Below the pieces are notes generated by a model that did no database searches, was not told where the DNA came from, and worked only from the letters and a program-made list of their open reading frames with translations. From an uncultured Aurantimonas sp. (GTDB lineage: Bacteria > Pseudomonadota > Alphaproteobacteria > Rhizobiales > Rhizobiaceae), in contig CANKZU010000001.1 in assembly GCA_947488615.1 (NCBI GenBank), positions 124,001-188,000 of the forward strand: a DNA stretch of 64,000 bases, written 5' to 3'. The translations under genes were made by a program, and so were the position numbers. Position 1 is the first letter of the stretch; every line of letters begins with the position of its first letter. Below, one piece after another: positions 17,702-25,626 of the stretch.

Positions 17702-19204
17702 ATGACCAAGCCCTTTCCGTTGCCGGCCAATCCCGTTTTCCAGACCCCCGAGCCCGCGCCGCGGCGGCACTTCAACGACGCGGGCGAGGCCGTGGCCGAA
17801 CTCACCCGGCTCTACGACCGGTCGGTCGCTTTCCTGTCCGACACATTCGATGGCGTTCTGGAGAAGGGCCTCGGCGGCAAGCGCTACCGCGCCTACTATC
17901 CCGAGATCTCGCTGACGACGGCGACCCACGCCAAGGTCGATTCCCGCCTCGCCTTCGGGCACGTCGCGCGACCCGGCCGCTATGCCGCGACGATCACCCG
18001 GCCCGATCTGTTCGAGCGCTATCTCGTCGAACAGGTCGACCTCTTGATCCGCAATCACGGTCAGCCCGTCACGGTCGGCGATTCGACCACGCCGATCCCG
18101 CTGCATTTCGCCTTCGGTGAAGGCTCCTACGTCGATGGAGGGTTGGCAGAAAAACTCGATCGCCCCTTGCGCGATATCTTCGACGTGCCCGACCTGGAGG
18201 CGACCGACGACCGGATCGTCAACGGCAATTTCGAGCCACGCGACGGCGAAGCGCTGCCGCTCGCTCCGTTCACCGCGCAACGGGTCGACTATTCGCTGCA
18301 CCGGCTCTCGCACTACACCACGACCAGACCGGAGCATTTCCAGAACTTCGTCCTGTTCACCAACTACCAGTTCTATGTCGACGAGTTCTGCATGCTGGCG
18401 CGCGAGATGATGGCGGAAGGCGGCGGCGGCTATACCGCCTTCGTCGAACCGGGCAACGTCGTCACCCCCGCCGGCACGCGCGAGCCGGCCGAAGGCATGA
18501 CGCCGCTCCGGCTGCCGCAGATGCCGGCCTATCACCTGAAACGCGAGGACGGCCACGGCATCACCATGGTCAATATCGGCGTCGGCCCCTCGAATGCCAA
18601 GACCATCACCGATCACATCGCTGTGCTGCGGCCGCACGCCTGGCTGATGCTCGGACACTGCGCGGGCCTGCGCAACAGCCAGGAGCTCGGCGACTACGTC
18701 CTCGCCCATGCCTATGTGCGGGAGGACCACGTCCTCGACGCCGACCTGCCGCTGTGGGTGCCGATCCCGGCGCTGGCGGAGGTACAGGTCGCTCTGGAGC
18801 AAGCGGTGGAGGAGGTCACCGGCCTGTCGGGCTACGAGTTGAAGAAGATCATGCGGACCGGCACTGTCGCGACCATCGACAACCGCAATTGGGAACTGCG
18901 CGACCAGAAGGAACCGGTGGAACGGCTGTCGCAGTCTCGTGCCATCGCCCTCGACATGGAATCGGCGACGATCGCGGCCAATGGCTTCCGTTTCCGGGTT
19001 CCCTACGGCACCCTGCTCTGCGTCTCCGACAAGCCGCTGCATGGCGAACTGAAGCTCCCCGGTATGGCGACGGAATTCTACAAGCGGCAGGTCTCGCAGC
19101 ATCTGCGAATCGGCATGCGCGCGCTCGAACTGATGTCGGAACTGCCCTCCGAACGGGTGCATTCGCGCAAGCTGCGTTCGTTCTTCGAGACCGCGTTCCA
19201 ATAG
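17702..19204 (+). CDS. amn: AMP nucleosidase
   Basis: Hydrolyses AMP to adenine and ribose 5-phosphate, part of adenylate-pool control in the cytoplasm. The 500-residue protein has the Amn-specific N-terminal domain (about 1-180) and a C-terminal nucleoside-phosphorylase fold with VNIGVGPSNAKTITDHIA, LMLGHCAGLRNSQ, ALDMESATIAANG (catalytic/ribose-binding Glu) and LCVSDKPLHGE. Length fits Amn (about 480-500). ATG 17702 is the family start; the open frame extends back to 17588. An EEP-family gene begins 9 bases after its stop, suggesting co-transcription. Confidence 0.95.
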   Translation: MTKPFPLPANPVFQTPEPAPRRHFNDAGEAVAELTRLYDRSVAFLSDTFDGVLEKGLGGKRYRAYYPEISLTTATHAKVDSRLAFGHVARPGRYAATITRPDLFERYLVEQVDLLIRNHGQPVTVGDSTTPIPLHFAFGEGSYVDGGLAEKLDRPLRDIFDVPDLEATDDRIVNGNFEPRDGEALPLAPFTAQRVDYSLHRLSHYTTTRPEHFQNFVLFTNYQFYVDEFCMLAREMMAEGGGGYTAFVEPGNVVTPAGTREPAEGMTPLRLPQMPAYHLKREDGHGITMVNIGVGPSNAKTITDHIAVLRPHAWLMLGHCAGLRNSQELGDYVLAHAYVREDHVLDADLPLWVPIPALAEVQVALEQAVEEVTGLSGYELKKIMRTGTVATIDNRNWELRDQKEPVERLSQSRAIALDMESATIAANGFRFRVPYGTLLCVSDKPLHGELKLPGMATEFYKRQVSQHLRIGMRALELMSELPSERVHSRKLRSFFETAFQ

Positions 19205-19212
19205 GCTGGCCC

Positions 19213-20253
19213 ATGTCGAACGCCCGTCCCCGCCCCTCCGACCGGCGCCGCGTCATCCGCGCCTTGGCCCAGGCGCTCGCGCTCGCCGCGGCGTTGGCGT
19301 TCGCCAGCGGCTATTTCGGCGACATCGTCCCGTTCTTCGATACGCTGGCCCATTTTCGCGCGCATCTGGCCGCGCTCTTGTTGCTCGCCGGGCTCGTGCT
19401 CCTTGTGATCCGACCTGTCACGGCGGGTCTGGCGGCGATCATTCTCGGCGCGTTCGGTTTTTTCTCGGTCTATCCGGCGATGCTGCCCGCCGCCTCACTG
19501 GCTTCGGCGCCCGGCGGCACCGCTCGCTACACGCTTTTGCAAATGAACCTGCGCTGGAGCGCCACCGATCGCGCGGCGGCAATCCGGCTCATCGGGAAGC
19601 TGTCACCCGACGTCGTGACTCTGCAGGAGGCGCGGAAAGAGTGGCGGCCGCTGCTGCAGTCTCTCTCTGCGCGATATCCCTACCGGTTCGATTGCACCGG
19701 CCCCCGCGACTATTTCGATGTCGTGATTCTGTCACGCCGGCCCTTCGCTAGCGACGATCCGGGCGATTGCGACCGTCCCGGCACATTCGCCAGCCGAACA
19801 ATCGATTTCAACGGCCAAGCGCTCACCATTGCCACCCAACATCTGACCTGGCCCTGGCCGGGACGGCAGTGGCGCCAGCTCGTGCGGCTGCAGGATCGTC
19901 TCCGGCGCCTCCGCCGGCTCGGGACGCCCGTCCTCATTGCCGGCGATTTCAACGCCGCACCCTGGAGCGCGGCACTCAGGACCTACGCCGCCGTGAGCGG
20001 CACGAACATCGTGCCGAATGTCGGGCCCACCTGGCTCTTTAGGCCGCTCACAGGCTGGCTCGCGCCCTATGCCGGACTGCCCATCGACAACATCCTCGCT
20101 TCGCCGGGCGTCGACATTCTCGATGTCGCGCGCCAGCCGGCGACGGACTCCGACCACCTGCCGCTGCTGGTGACCTTCGGTGTCGACAGAGCCCTGCCCG
20201 CCATTGTCGAGCCGCAACGATCGATCGTGGAACGACGCGCTCAGTCTGATTGA
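19213..20253 (+). CDS. membrane-anchored endonuclease/exonuclease/phosphatase (EEP) family protein
   Basis: A 346-residue protein with three hydrophobic helices at the N-terminus (about 15-40, 50-67, 72-95). A DNase-I-like EEP domain follows: LLQMNLRWS (metal Asn), VVTLQEARKEW (metal Glu), ATQHL, IAGDFNAAPWSAAL (catalytic Asp/Asn) and ATDSDHLPLLV (catalytic Asp-His). The catalytic part likely faces the periplasm. EEP proteins include nucleases, phosphatases and sphingomyelinases; this substrate cannot be told from sequence. It lies 9 bases after amn. Confidence 0.82.
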   Translation: MSNARPRPSDRRRVIRALAQALALAAALAFASGYFGDIVPFFDTLAHFRAHLAALLLLAGLVLLVIRPVTAGLAAIILGAFGFFSVYPAMLPAASLASAPGGTARYTLLQMNLRWSATDRAAAIRLIGKLSPDVVTLQEARKEWRPLLQSLSARYPYRFDCTGPRDYFDVVILSRRPFASDDPGDCDRPGTFASRTIDFNGQALTIATQHLTWPWPGRQWRQLVRLQDRLRRLRRLGTPVLIAGDFNAAPWSAALRTYAAVSGTNIVPNVGPTWLFRPLTGWLAPYAGLPIDNILASPGVDILDVARQPATDSDHLPLLVTFGVDRALPAIVEPQRSIVERRAQSD

Positions 20254-20347
20254 TCCGGCCGCCTCGACGTTGCGTTTGAGCGATATGCCCCAAGTCATGC
20301 ATGCATTTTTCGCTGCATTCGATTGTGCCGCCCGCAATATCGCTTGC

Positions 20348-20602
20348 ATGAACAGCAAGCATCGCAGGACGCTGGTCGCCATCTTCCCGGAACCCGTTAC
20401 CGGCACCCTGGAGTGGGCATCCATCGAAGCGCTTCTGATGTCTGTCGGATGCGAGTTGATTGACGGTTCCGGGTCGCGCGTGCGGTTCAACTTCGAAGGC
20501 GCCGTCGCGACGTTTCATCGGCCGCACCCCGCCAAGGAAGCCAAACGTTACCAAATACGAGCAGCCCGCGATTACCTCATCAGGATTGGAATCGAGCCAT
20601 GA
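20348..20602 (+). CDS. hicA: HicA-family toxin (mRNA interferase)
   Basis: An 84-residue protein of the double-stranded-RNA-binding-like HicA fold. It has the helix STxxWxxIExLL-like segment (LEWASIEALLMSVGCEL), then GSRVRFNFEGAVATFHRPHP, where family members have the active-site histidine region, and the C-terminal AARDYLIRIGIEP. HicA cleaves mRNA and is neutralised by HicB. The stop overlaps the next start as ATGA (20599-20602), the usual toxin-first coupling of hicAB. I chose ATG 20348 from the alignment to the family; the open frame reaches further back. Confidence 0.85.
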   Translation: MNSKHRRTLVAIFPEPVTGTLEWASIEALLMSVGCELIDGSGSRVRFNFEGAVATFHRPHPAKEAKRYQIRAARDYLIRIGIEP

Positions 20603-20937
20603 ACACGATGTCCTACAAAGGCCACGCGGCCCGTGTCGAATACGACGACGCGGACGAGATTTTCTTCGGCCGCATCGCCGGGATCGATGATGGTGTGACG
20701 TTTCACGCCGACACCGTTCCAGAACTCAAGGCGGCTTTCCACGATGCCGTGGACGACTATGTCGAAACTTGCGCGAAAATCGGAAAGGCGCCGCAAAAGC
20801 CCTATTCGGGCAGGGTAATGTTCCGCATATCGCCGGAGATCCACGCCAAGGCGGCGCGTGCCGCGGAGCTTTCCGGCAAAAGCCTCAACCAGTGGGCGGA
20901 AGAGGTCTTGCGCAGGGCCTCGGAAATTGCCGCCTGA
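20599..20937 (+). CDS. hicB: HicB-family antitoxin
   Basis: A 112-residue two-domain antitoxin. The partially degraded RNase-H-like HicB domain occupies residues about 5-65 (GHAARVEYDDADEIFFGRI, then FHADTVPELKAAFHDAVDDY). A ribbon-helix-helix (Arc-type) DNA-binding domain is at about 75-110 (GRVMFRISPEIHAKAARAA, SLNQWAEEVL). It binds HicA and represses the operon. The start overlaps the hicA stop by 4 bases. The module sits between unrelated housekeeping genes, as chromosomal TA modules often do. Confidence 0.9.
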   Translation: MNTMSYKGHAARVEYDDADEIFFGRIAGIDDGVTFHADTVPELKAAFHDAVDDYVETCAKIGKAPQKPYSGRVMFRISPEIHAKAARAAELSGKSLNQWAEEVLRRASEIAA

Positions 20938-20983
20938 TCGACCAGGAAAGTAGCCGCAGGGTCGCGACCAAGCCAGTCTCCAC

Positions 20984-22645
20984 TCACATCACCTGATAGA
21001 CGGGTCCTTCGCCGCCCTGCGGCGGAACCCAGTTGATGTTCTGGTTCGGGTCCTTGATGTCGCAGGTCTTGCAGTGGACGCAGTTCTGGGCGTTGATCAC
21101 GAATGTCTCGGCGCCGTTCTCCTCGACCCATTCATAGACGCCTGCCGGGCAATAGCGTTGCGAAGGGCCGGCATAGACCGCCCATTCGGACGAGTGCTGC
21201 AGCGCCGGGTCCTTCACCTGCAGATGGACCGGCTGGTCCTCCTCGTGATTGGTGTTGGACAGATAGACCGACGAGACCTTGTCGAAGGTCAGGACGCCGT
21301 CCGGCTTCGGATAGGCGATCGTCTCGTGCTTGTCCGCCGGTTCCAGGCAGGCGAAATCCGGCTTGCCGTGCTTTTGCGTGCCGAAGAAGGAAAAGCCGAA
21401 CAGCGAGTTGGTCCAAATGTCGAGGCCGCCGAGCGCGATTCCGAGCATCGTGCCGTATTTCGACCAGAGCGGCTTGACGTTGCGGACCGGCTTCAGGTCC
21501 TTGCCGATCGGGGACGTGCGCCACTCGTCTTCATAGGCAGCCAGCCGGTCGTGAGCGCGGCCCGCCTTGATCGCCTCGGCCGCCTTTTCCGCAGCCAGCA
21601 TGCCCGAACTCATGGCGTTGTGGGCGCCCTTGATGCGCGGCACGTTGACGAAGCCGGCCGAGCACCCGATCAGCGCGCCGCCCGGAAACACCAGCTTTGG
21701 CACCGACTGCCAACCGCCCTCGGTGATCGCGCGGGCGCCGTAGGCGATGCGCTTGCCACCTTCGAGCAGCTTGGCCACGTCCGGATGTGTCTTGAACCGC
21801 TGGAATTCGTCGAAAGGCGACAGATACGGGTTCTTGTAGTTCAGGTGCAGGACAAAGCCGACATAAACCTGATTGTCGCCGAGATGGTAGAGGAACGATC
21901 CCCCGCCGGTGCCGCCGTCGAGCGGCCAGCCGAAGGAGTGCTGGACGAGGCCCGGTTTCGACTTCGACGGCTCGATCTCCCAGAGCTCCTTGAGGCCGAT
22001 GCCGAACTTTTGCGGCTCGCGCCCCTCGTCCAGTCCATAGGCCTTGATCAACTGCTTGGCGAGCGAGCCGCGGACGCCCTCGCCGATCATCACGTATTTG
22101 CCGAGCAGAGCCATGCCGCGCTGGTAGCTCGGCCCCTGTTCGCCCTCGCGTGTCACGCCCATGTCGCCGGTCGCCACGCCGATCACCGCGTTCGATTCGT
22201 CATAGAGGATTTCGGAGGCGGCGAAGCCCGGATAGATCTCGACGCCGAGTGCCTCGGCCTTTTCCGCCATCCATTTGCAGACGAGGCCGAGCGAGACGAC
22301 GAAATTGCCGTGATTGCCCATCAGCTTCGGCATCAGGAAATTCGGCAGGCGAACCGAGCCCTGCGGTCCGTAGAAGTAGAACCGATCGTCGGTCACTTCC
22401 GTCTTGATCGGTGTCTCTTCCTGACGCCACTCCGGCAACAGGCGGTCCAGCGCCGACGGATCGAGGACGTTGCCGGACAGAATGTGCGCGCCGACTTCCG
22501 CACCCTTTTCCAGAACCACCACCGTCAGGTCGGGATCGATCTGCTTTAGGCGAATCGCGGCCGCCAGCCCGGCCGGACCGGCCCCGACGATGACCACGTC
22601 GAATTCCATCGATTCCCGTTCGGGCAGAGTTTCGGCTTCGCTCAT
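20984..22645 (-). CDS. electron transfer flavoprotein-ubiquinone oxidoreductase
   Basis: Inner-membrane-associated FAD/[4Fe-4S] enzyme that passes electrons from ETF (fatty acid and amino acid dehydrogenation) to ubiquinone. The 553-residue protein opens with the FAD dinucleotide fold VVIVGAGPAGLAAAIRL, carries FGWPLDGGTGGGSFLYH and IGCSAGFVNVPRIKGAHNAM, and ends with the iron-sulfur ligands RYCPAG and NCVHCKTCDIKDP. Four cysteines are present and length matches the family (about 550). I chose ATG 22645 (MSEAETLPE); the open frame up to 22819 shows no family similarity. Confidence 0.95.
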   Translation of the reverse strand: MSEAETLPERESMEFDVVIVGAGPAGLAAAIRLKQIDPDLTVVVLEKGAEVGAHILSGNVLDPSALDRLLPEWRQEETPIKTEVTDDRFYFYGPQGSVRLPNFLMPKLMGNHGNFVVSLGLVCKWMAEKAEALGVEIYPGFAASEILYDESNAVIGVATGDMGVTREGEQGPSYQRGMALLGKYVMIGEGVRGSLAKQLIKAYGLDEGREPQKFGIGLKELWEIEPSKSKPGLVQHSFGWPLDGGTGGGSFLYHLGDNQVYVGFVLHLNYKNPYLSPFDEFQRFKTHPDVAKLLEGGKRIAYGARAITEGGWQSVPKLVFPGGALIGCSAGFVNVPRIKGAHNAMSSGMLAAEKAAEAIKAGRAHDRLAAYEDEWRTSPIGKDLKPVRNVKPLWSKYGTMLGIALGGLDIWTNSLFGFSFFGTQKHGKPDFACLEPADKHETIAYPKPDGVLTFDKVSSVYLSNTNHEEDQPVHLQVKDPALQHSSEWAVYAGPSQRYCPAGVYEWVEENGAETFVINAQNCVHCKTCDIKDPNQNINWVPPQGGEGPVYQVM

Positions 22646-22869
22646 CGTCTCATCCCTTGTCCCGGTTCCCGCCGATCGACCCGGCCGCATGGCCAACGAC
22701 CGCACTGCTTGCGCTACACTAGCGCTCCCGCGTGTCCGGACGAGTTCTATCGTGATCGACCTTGACGTCAATCCGGTGATGCGAAGCCCTATCGGGCTCC
22801 GCCCGCACTGCTTGACCAAGGCGCGCGCGGCGGTGCTAGACAGGGGGTGTCGAGCGCGCGGGGGCGGAT

Positions 22870-23199
22870 TTGAATTTTCTCTATCTGAGTGTCGCGATCG
22901 TCTGCGAAATCATCGGGACGACCGCCCTGAAGTCGTCCTTCGGCTTCACCCGCCTGGTACCGTCGCTGGTGACGGTCGGCGCCTATGTGCTGGCCTTTTA
23001 TTTCCTGTCGCTGCCGCTTCGCACGCTGCCGGTCGGCATCGTCTATGCCATCTGGTCGGGCACCGGCATCGTGCTGCTGGCATTCATCGACCTGTTCTGG
23101 TTCCGGCTTTCGATCGATTTCGCCGGCTTCGTCGGTCTGGCGCTGATCCTCGCGGGTGTCATCGTGATCAACCTGTTTTCCCAAACCATCGGCCATTGA
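22870..23199 (+). CDS. small multidrug resistance (SMR) efflux protein
   Basis: A 109-residue protein with four membrane helices, of the EmrE/SugE family of proton-coupled drug/guanidinium exporters. The N-terminal helix VAIVCEIIGTTALKSS carries the essential membrane glutamate (about residue 13). YVLAFYFLSLPLRTLPVGI and YAIWSGTGIV are the EmrE-subtype motifs. The start is TTG 22870 (MNFLYLSV), as no ATG fits the first helix. It is divergent from ETF-QO and 62 bases before the uracil glycosylase gene. Confidence 0.92.
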   Translation: MNFLYLSVAIVCEIIGTTALKSSFGFTRLVPSLVTVGAYVLAFYFLSLPLRTLPVGIVYAIWSGTGIVLLAFIDLFWFRLSIDFAGFVGLALILAGVIVINLFSQTIGH

Positions 23200-23261
23200 A
23201 AGCACGCGCAAGATTTCAGGCAGCCGTCGCGCCGCGTATCCGAATGGGCTAGGTAGATGCC

Positions 23262-24161
23262 ATGAGCGCCGAGATTCAATCGACCGACAGCCAAGCCGCG
23301 ATCGCCCTGCTCGAATGGTATCGCGCGGCCGGGATCGACGTCGTTCTGGACGAGCGGCCGCGCGACCGCTTCGCCGAAACCCAAGCCGAGATGGAGGCGA
23401 GACGCGCGCGCAACGTAACTCCACCTGCCCGGCCCGAATCCACCGGCCCCTCTCACCCGCCTGCGCCCACCGCGAAGCCGGTCGCAAGCCCGTCTGGCAG
23501 CGGCTCCTTCCAAACCCCACGTGTCGCGGTGCCGGACGACGTCGCCGTTGCCGACGCCCGGGAGCGCGCGCGCTCGGCCGCCGACCTCGCCGAGCTTCAG
23601 GCGGCGCTCGAGGCCTTCGACGGCTGCAATCTGCGCATCACCGCGAAATCGACCGTCTTCGGCGACGGCAGTGAAACCGCCGACCTGATGTTCGTCGGCG
23701 AAGCGCCGGGACGGGAGGAGGACGCGGCGGGAGTGCCATTCGTCGGTCGCTCGGGCCAGCTCCTCAACCGGATGCTGGCGGCGATCGGACTGGAGCGCGA
23801 AGCCGTCCGGGTGACCAATACCGTGCCCTGGCGCCCGCCCGGAAACCGGCCGCCGACACCCGCCGAGACGCTGATCTGCCTGCCCTTCGTGCAGCGCCAC
23901 ATCGAGTTGGTGCGACCGAAGATCCTCGTCTGCCTCGGCTCGCCCGCCTCCAAGGCGATCCTCGGCTCGCAGGAGGGAATTCTGCGCATCCGCGGACAAT
24001 GGACGACCTACAGCTTCGGGATCGAAGCGGATGAGGCGATCGACGCGACGGCGATGCTGCATCCCGCCTATCTGTTGCGCCAGCCCGCACAAAAACGCCT
24101 CACCTGGCGGGACCTCACGGCGCTGAAGACGCGGCTTGCGGGAAAATCCAAATCCAACTGA
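23262..24161 (+). CDS. uracil-DNA glycosylase, family 4-like
   Basis: Removes uracil from DNA to start base-excision repair. Residues about 1-60 plus an Ala/Pro/Ser-rich linker (50-95) precede the catalytic domain. That domain has DGCNLR, FVGEAPGREEDAAGVPFVGRSG (water-activating motif with GEAPGREE), the NTVPWRPPGNRPPT loop, LVCLGSPASKAILG and HPAYLLRQP (minor-groove intercalation motif). Motif spacing matches the thermostable/4Fe-4S UDG family. Only some cluster cysteines are obvious, so I do not claim the iron-sulfur cluster. Length is 299 residues. Confidence 0.88.
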   Translation: MSAEIQSTDSQAAIALLEWYRAAGIDVVLDERPRDRFAETQAEMEARRARNVTPPARPESTGPSHPPAPTAKPVASPSGSGSFQTPRVAVPDDVAVADARERARSAADLAELQAALEAFDGCNLRITAKSTVFGDGSETADLMFVGEAPGREEDAAGVPFVGRSGQLLNRMLAAIGLEREAVRVTNTVPWRPPGNRPPTPAETLICLPFVQRHIELVRPKILVCLGSPASKAILGSQEGILRIRGQWTTYSFGIEADEAIDATAMLHPAYLLRQPAQKRLTWRDLTALKTRLAGKSKSN

Positions 24162-24295
24162 GTGCTTGTCCGACAAATGTCGCAGCAGGTGTCGCAAATG
24201 GCTCTCGCCAAATCACTTCCAAAGGCCTAGCTGTCCCGCCGAAACGCGGCGTCGGCAAACTGGCGTGCTGAGACATCTTGAGCCAAGGCAAGTCC

Positions 24296-25576
24296 ATGCC
24301 CGCACCCCTTCAGATCCTCCCGATCGTCTCGCTGCTTCTGTCGACCTTCTTTCTGATGGCCGGCGCCGGCCTGATGGGGATCCTGCTGCCGGTTCGCGGC
24401 TCGATCGAGGGCTGGTCGAGCTACGAGATCGGCGCCTTCGGAACCAGCTACGCCATCGCCTTTACGCTGGGATGCTTCGTCATGCCGCTGATCGTGCGCC
24501 GGGCCGGTCATGTACGCTCGTTCTCCAGCCTGGCCGCCCTGATGGCGATTTCGGTGCTTCTGTGCGCCATCTTCATCGACCCGATCGCCTGGATCGTCTT
24601 TCGCGCCATCGCCGGCTTCGCGCTGGCCGGCACCTACATGGTCGTCGAAAGCTGGCTCAACGAGCGCGTCACCAACGAGACCCGCGGGACGATCTTTTCG
24701 GTCTATATGATCGTCACCATGGCCGCGATGATGGGCGGTCAGTACGTCATGCCGCTGAGCGGCCCGGGCCTCGCCGTTCCCTTCATGCTCTGCGCCATTC
24801 TCTTCGCAATGGCGGTGATCCCGACCGCGCTGTCGCAGGCACCGTCTCCCAAACCGCTGACCACCGTAAAAATCGATCTGCCCCTGATCTTCCGCAACTC
24901 GCCGGTGGCCGCAATCGGGGTGCTCCTCGCCGGAATCCTGTCGGGCGCGTGGAACAATATGGCGCCGGTCTTCGGGCAGAAGGCCGGCCTTTCGACCACC
25001 GATATCGCGACCCTCGTCGTCGTCGCCATGGCCGGCGGCATTGTCTTCCAGGTGCCGCTCGGGCGCATCTCCGACAAGGTCGACCGGCGCTATGTCATGA
25101 CGGCGGCGGGGTTGATCGGCGTCGCGGCGGCCACAGCCGGGGTCTACCTTGCCGATGCCGGCGCGATCACGCTTTTCATTCTCGCCTTCATCATCGGCGG
25201 CATCATCTATCCGGCCTATTCGCTGGCCGTCGCCCATGCCAACGACTATGCCGCCGACGAGGATTTCGTGAAGATTTCCAGCGGACTCCTGATTCTGTAT
25301 GGCGTCGGCACGATGATCGGGCCGCTCTATGCCGCGTATCTCATGGAGACCTTCGGTCTGAGGGGGCTCTTCCAGGCGATCGGCACCGCCGCCGCGCTCT
25401 ACGCCGCCTATGCGTTCTACCGCACCTTCCGGCGGGTCTCGCTGCCGGCCGACGAACGAGCCGACTTCCAGACGACGCCGCTCGCCCGCACCCAGACGCC
25501 GACGAGCTTCGCGCTCGACCCACGCGCCGAGGTGCCGCAGGAATACGACGAAGCCGAGCCCTTGCCCGTCAAATGA
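24296..25576 (+). CDS. major facilitator superfamily transporter
   Basis: A 426-residue, 12-helix permease. The signature between helices 2 and 3 is degenerate (VRRAGHVRSFSSLA). FRAIAGFALAGTYMVVESWLNERV is typical of the YcaD/YbfB-like MFS branch, and GRISDKVDRRYVM between helices 8 and 9 repeats the family motif. The last 45 residues are a hydrophilic, Thr/Pro-rich cytoplasmic tail. Substrate unknown. I prefer ATG 24296 (MPAPLQ, AAGG upstream); a TTG at 24278 adds six residues. Confidence 0.85.
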   Translation: MPAPLQILPIVSLLLSTFFLMAGAGLMGILLPVRGSIEGWSSYEIGAFGTSYAIAFTLGCFVMPLIVRRAGHVRSFSSLAALMAISVLLCAIFIDPIAWIVFRAIAGFALAGTYMVVESWLNERVTNETRGTIFSVYMIVTMAAMMGGQYVMPLSGPGLAVPFMLCAILFAMAVIPTALSQAPSPKPLTTVKIDLPLIFRNSPVAAIGVLLAGILSGAWNNMAPVFGQKAGLSTTDIATLVVVAMAGGIVFQVPLGRISDKVDRRYVMTAAGLIGVAAATAGVYLADAGAITLFILAFIIGGIIYPAYSLAVAHANDYAADEDFVKISSGLLILYGVGTMIGPLYAAYLMETFGLRGLFQAIGTAAALYAAYAFYRTFRRVSLPADERADFQTTPLARTQTPTSFALDPRAEVPQEYDEAEPLPVK

Positions 25577-25578
25577 AA

Positions 25579-25602
25579 GGGGCGGCCCCTGCGAGCCGCC
25601 CC
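25579..25602. terminator. hairpin between convergent MFS and phoX genes
   Basis: Perfect 8-bp stem GGGGCGGC (25579-25586) / GCCGCCCC (25595-25602) with an 8-base loop, overlapping the MFS stop region. No clear T-run follows on the plus strand and only a short TTTCAT on the minus strand. It likely serves both convergent genes. Confidence 0.5.
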
Positions 25603-25626
25603 CATCAACCCTAGCGACGGACGCGA

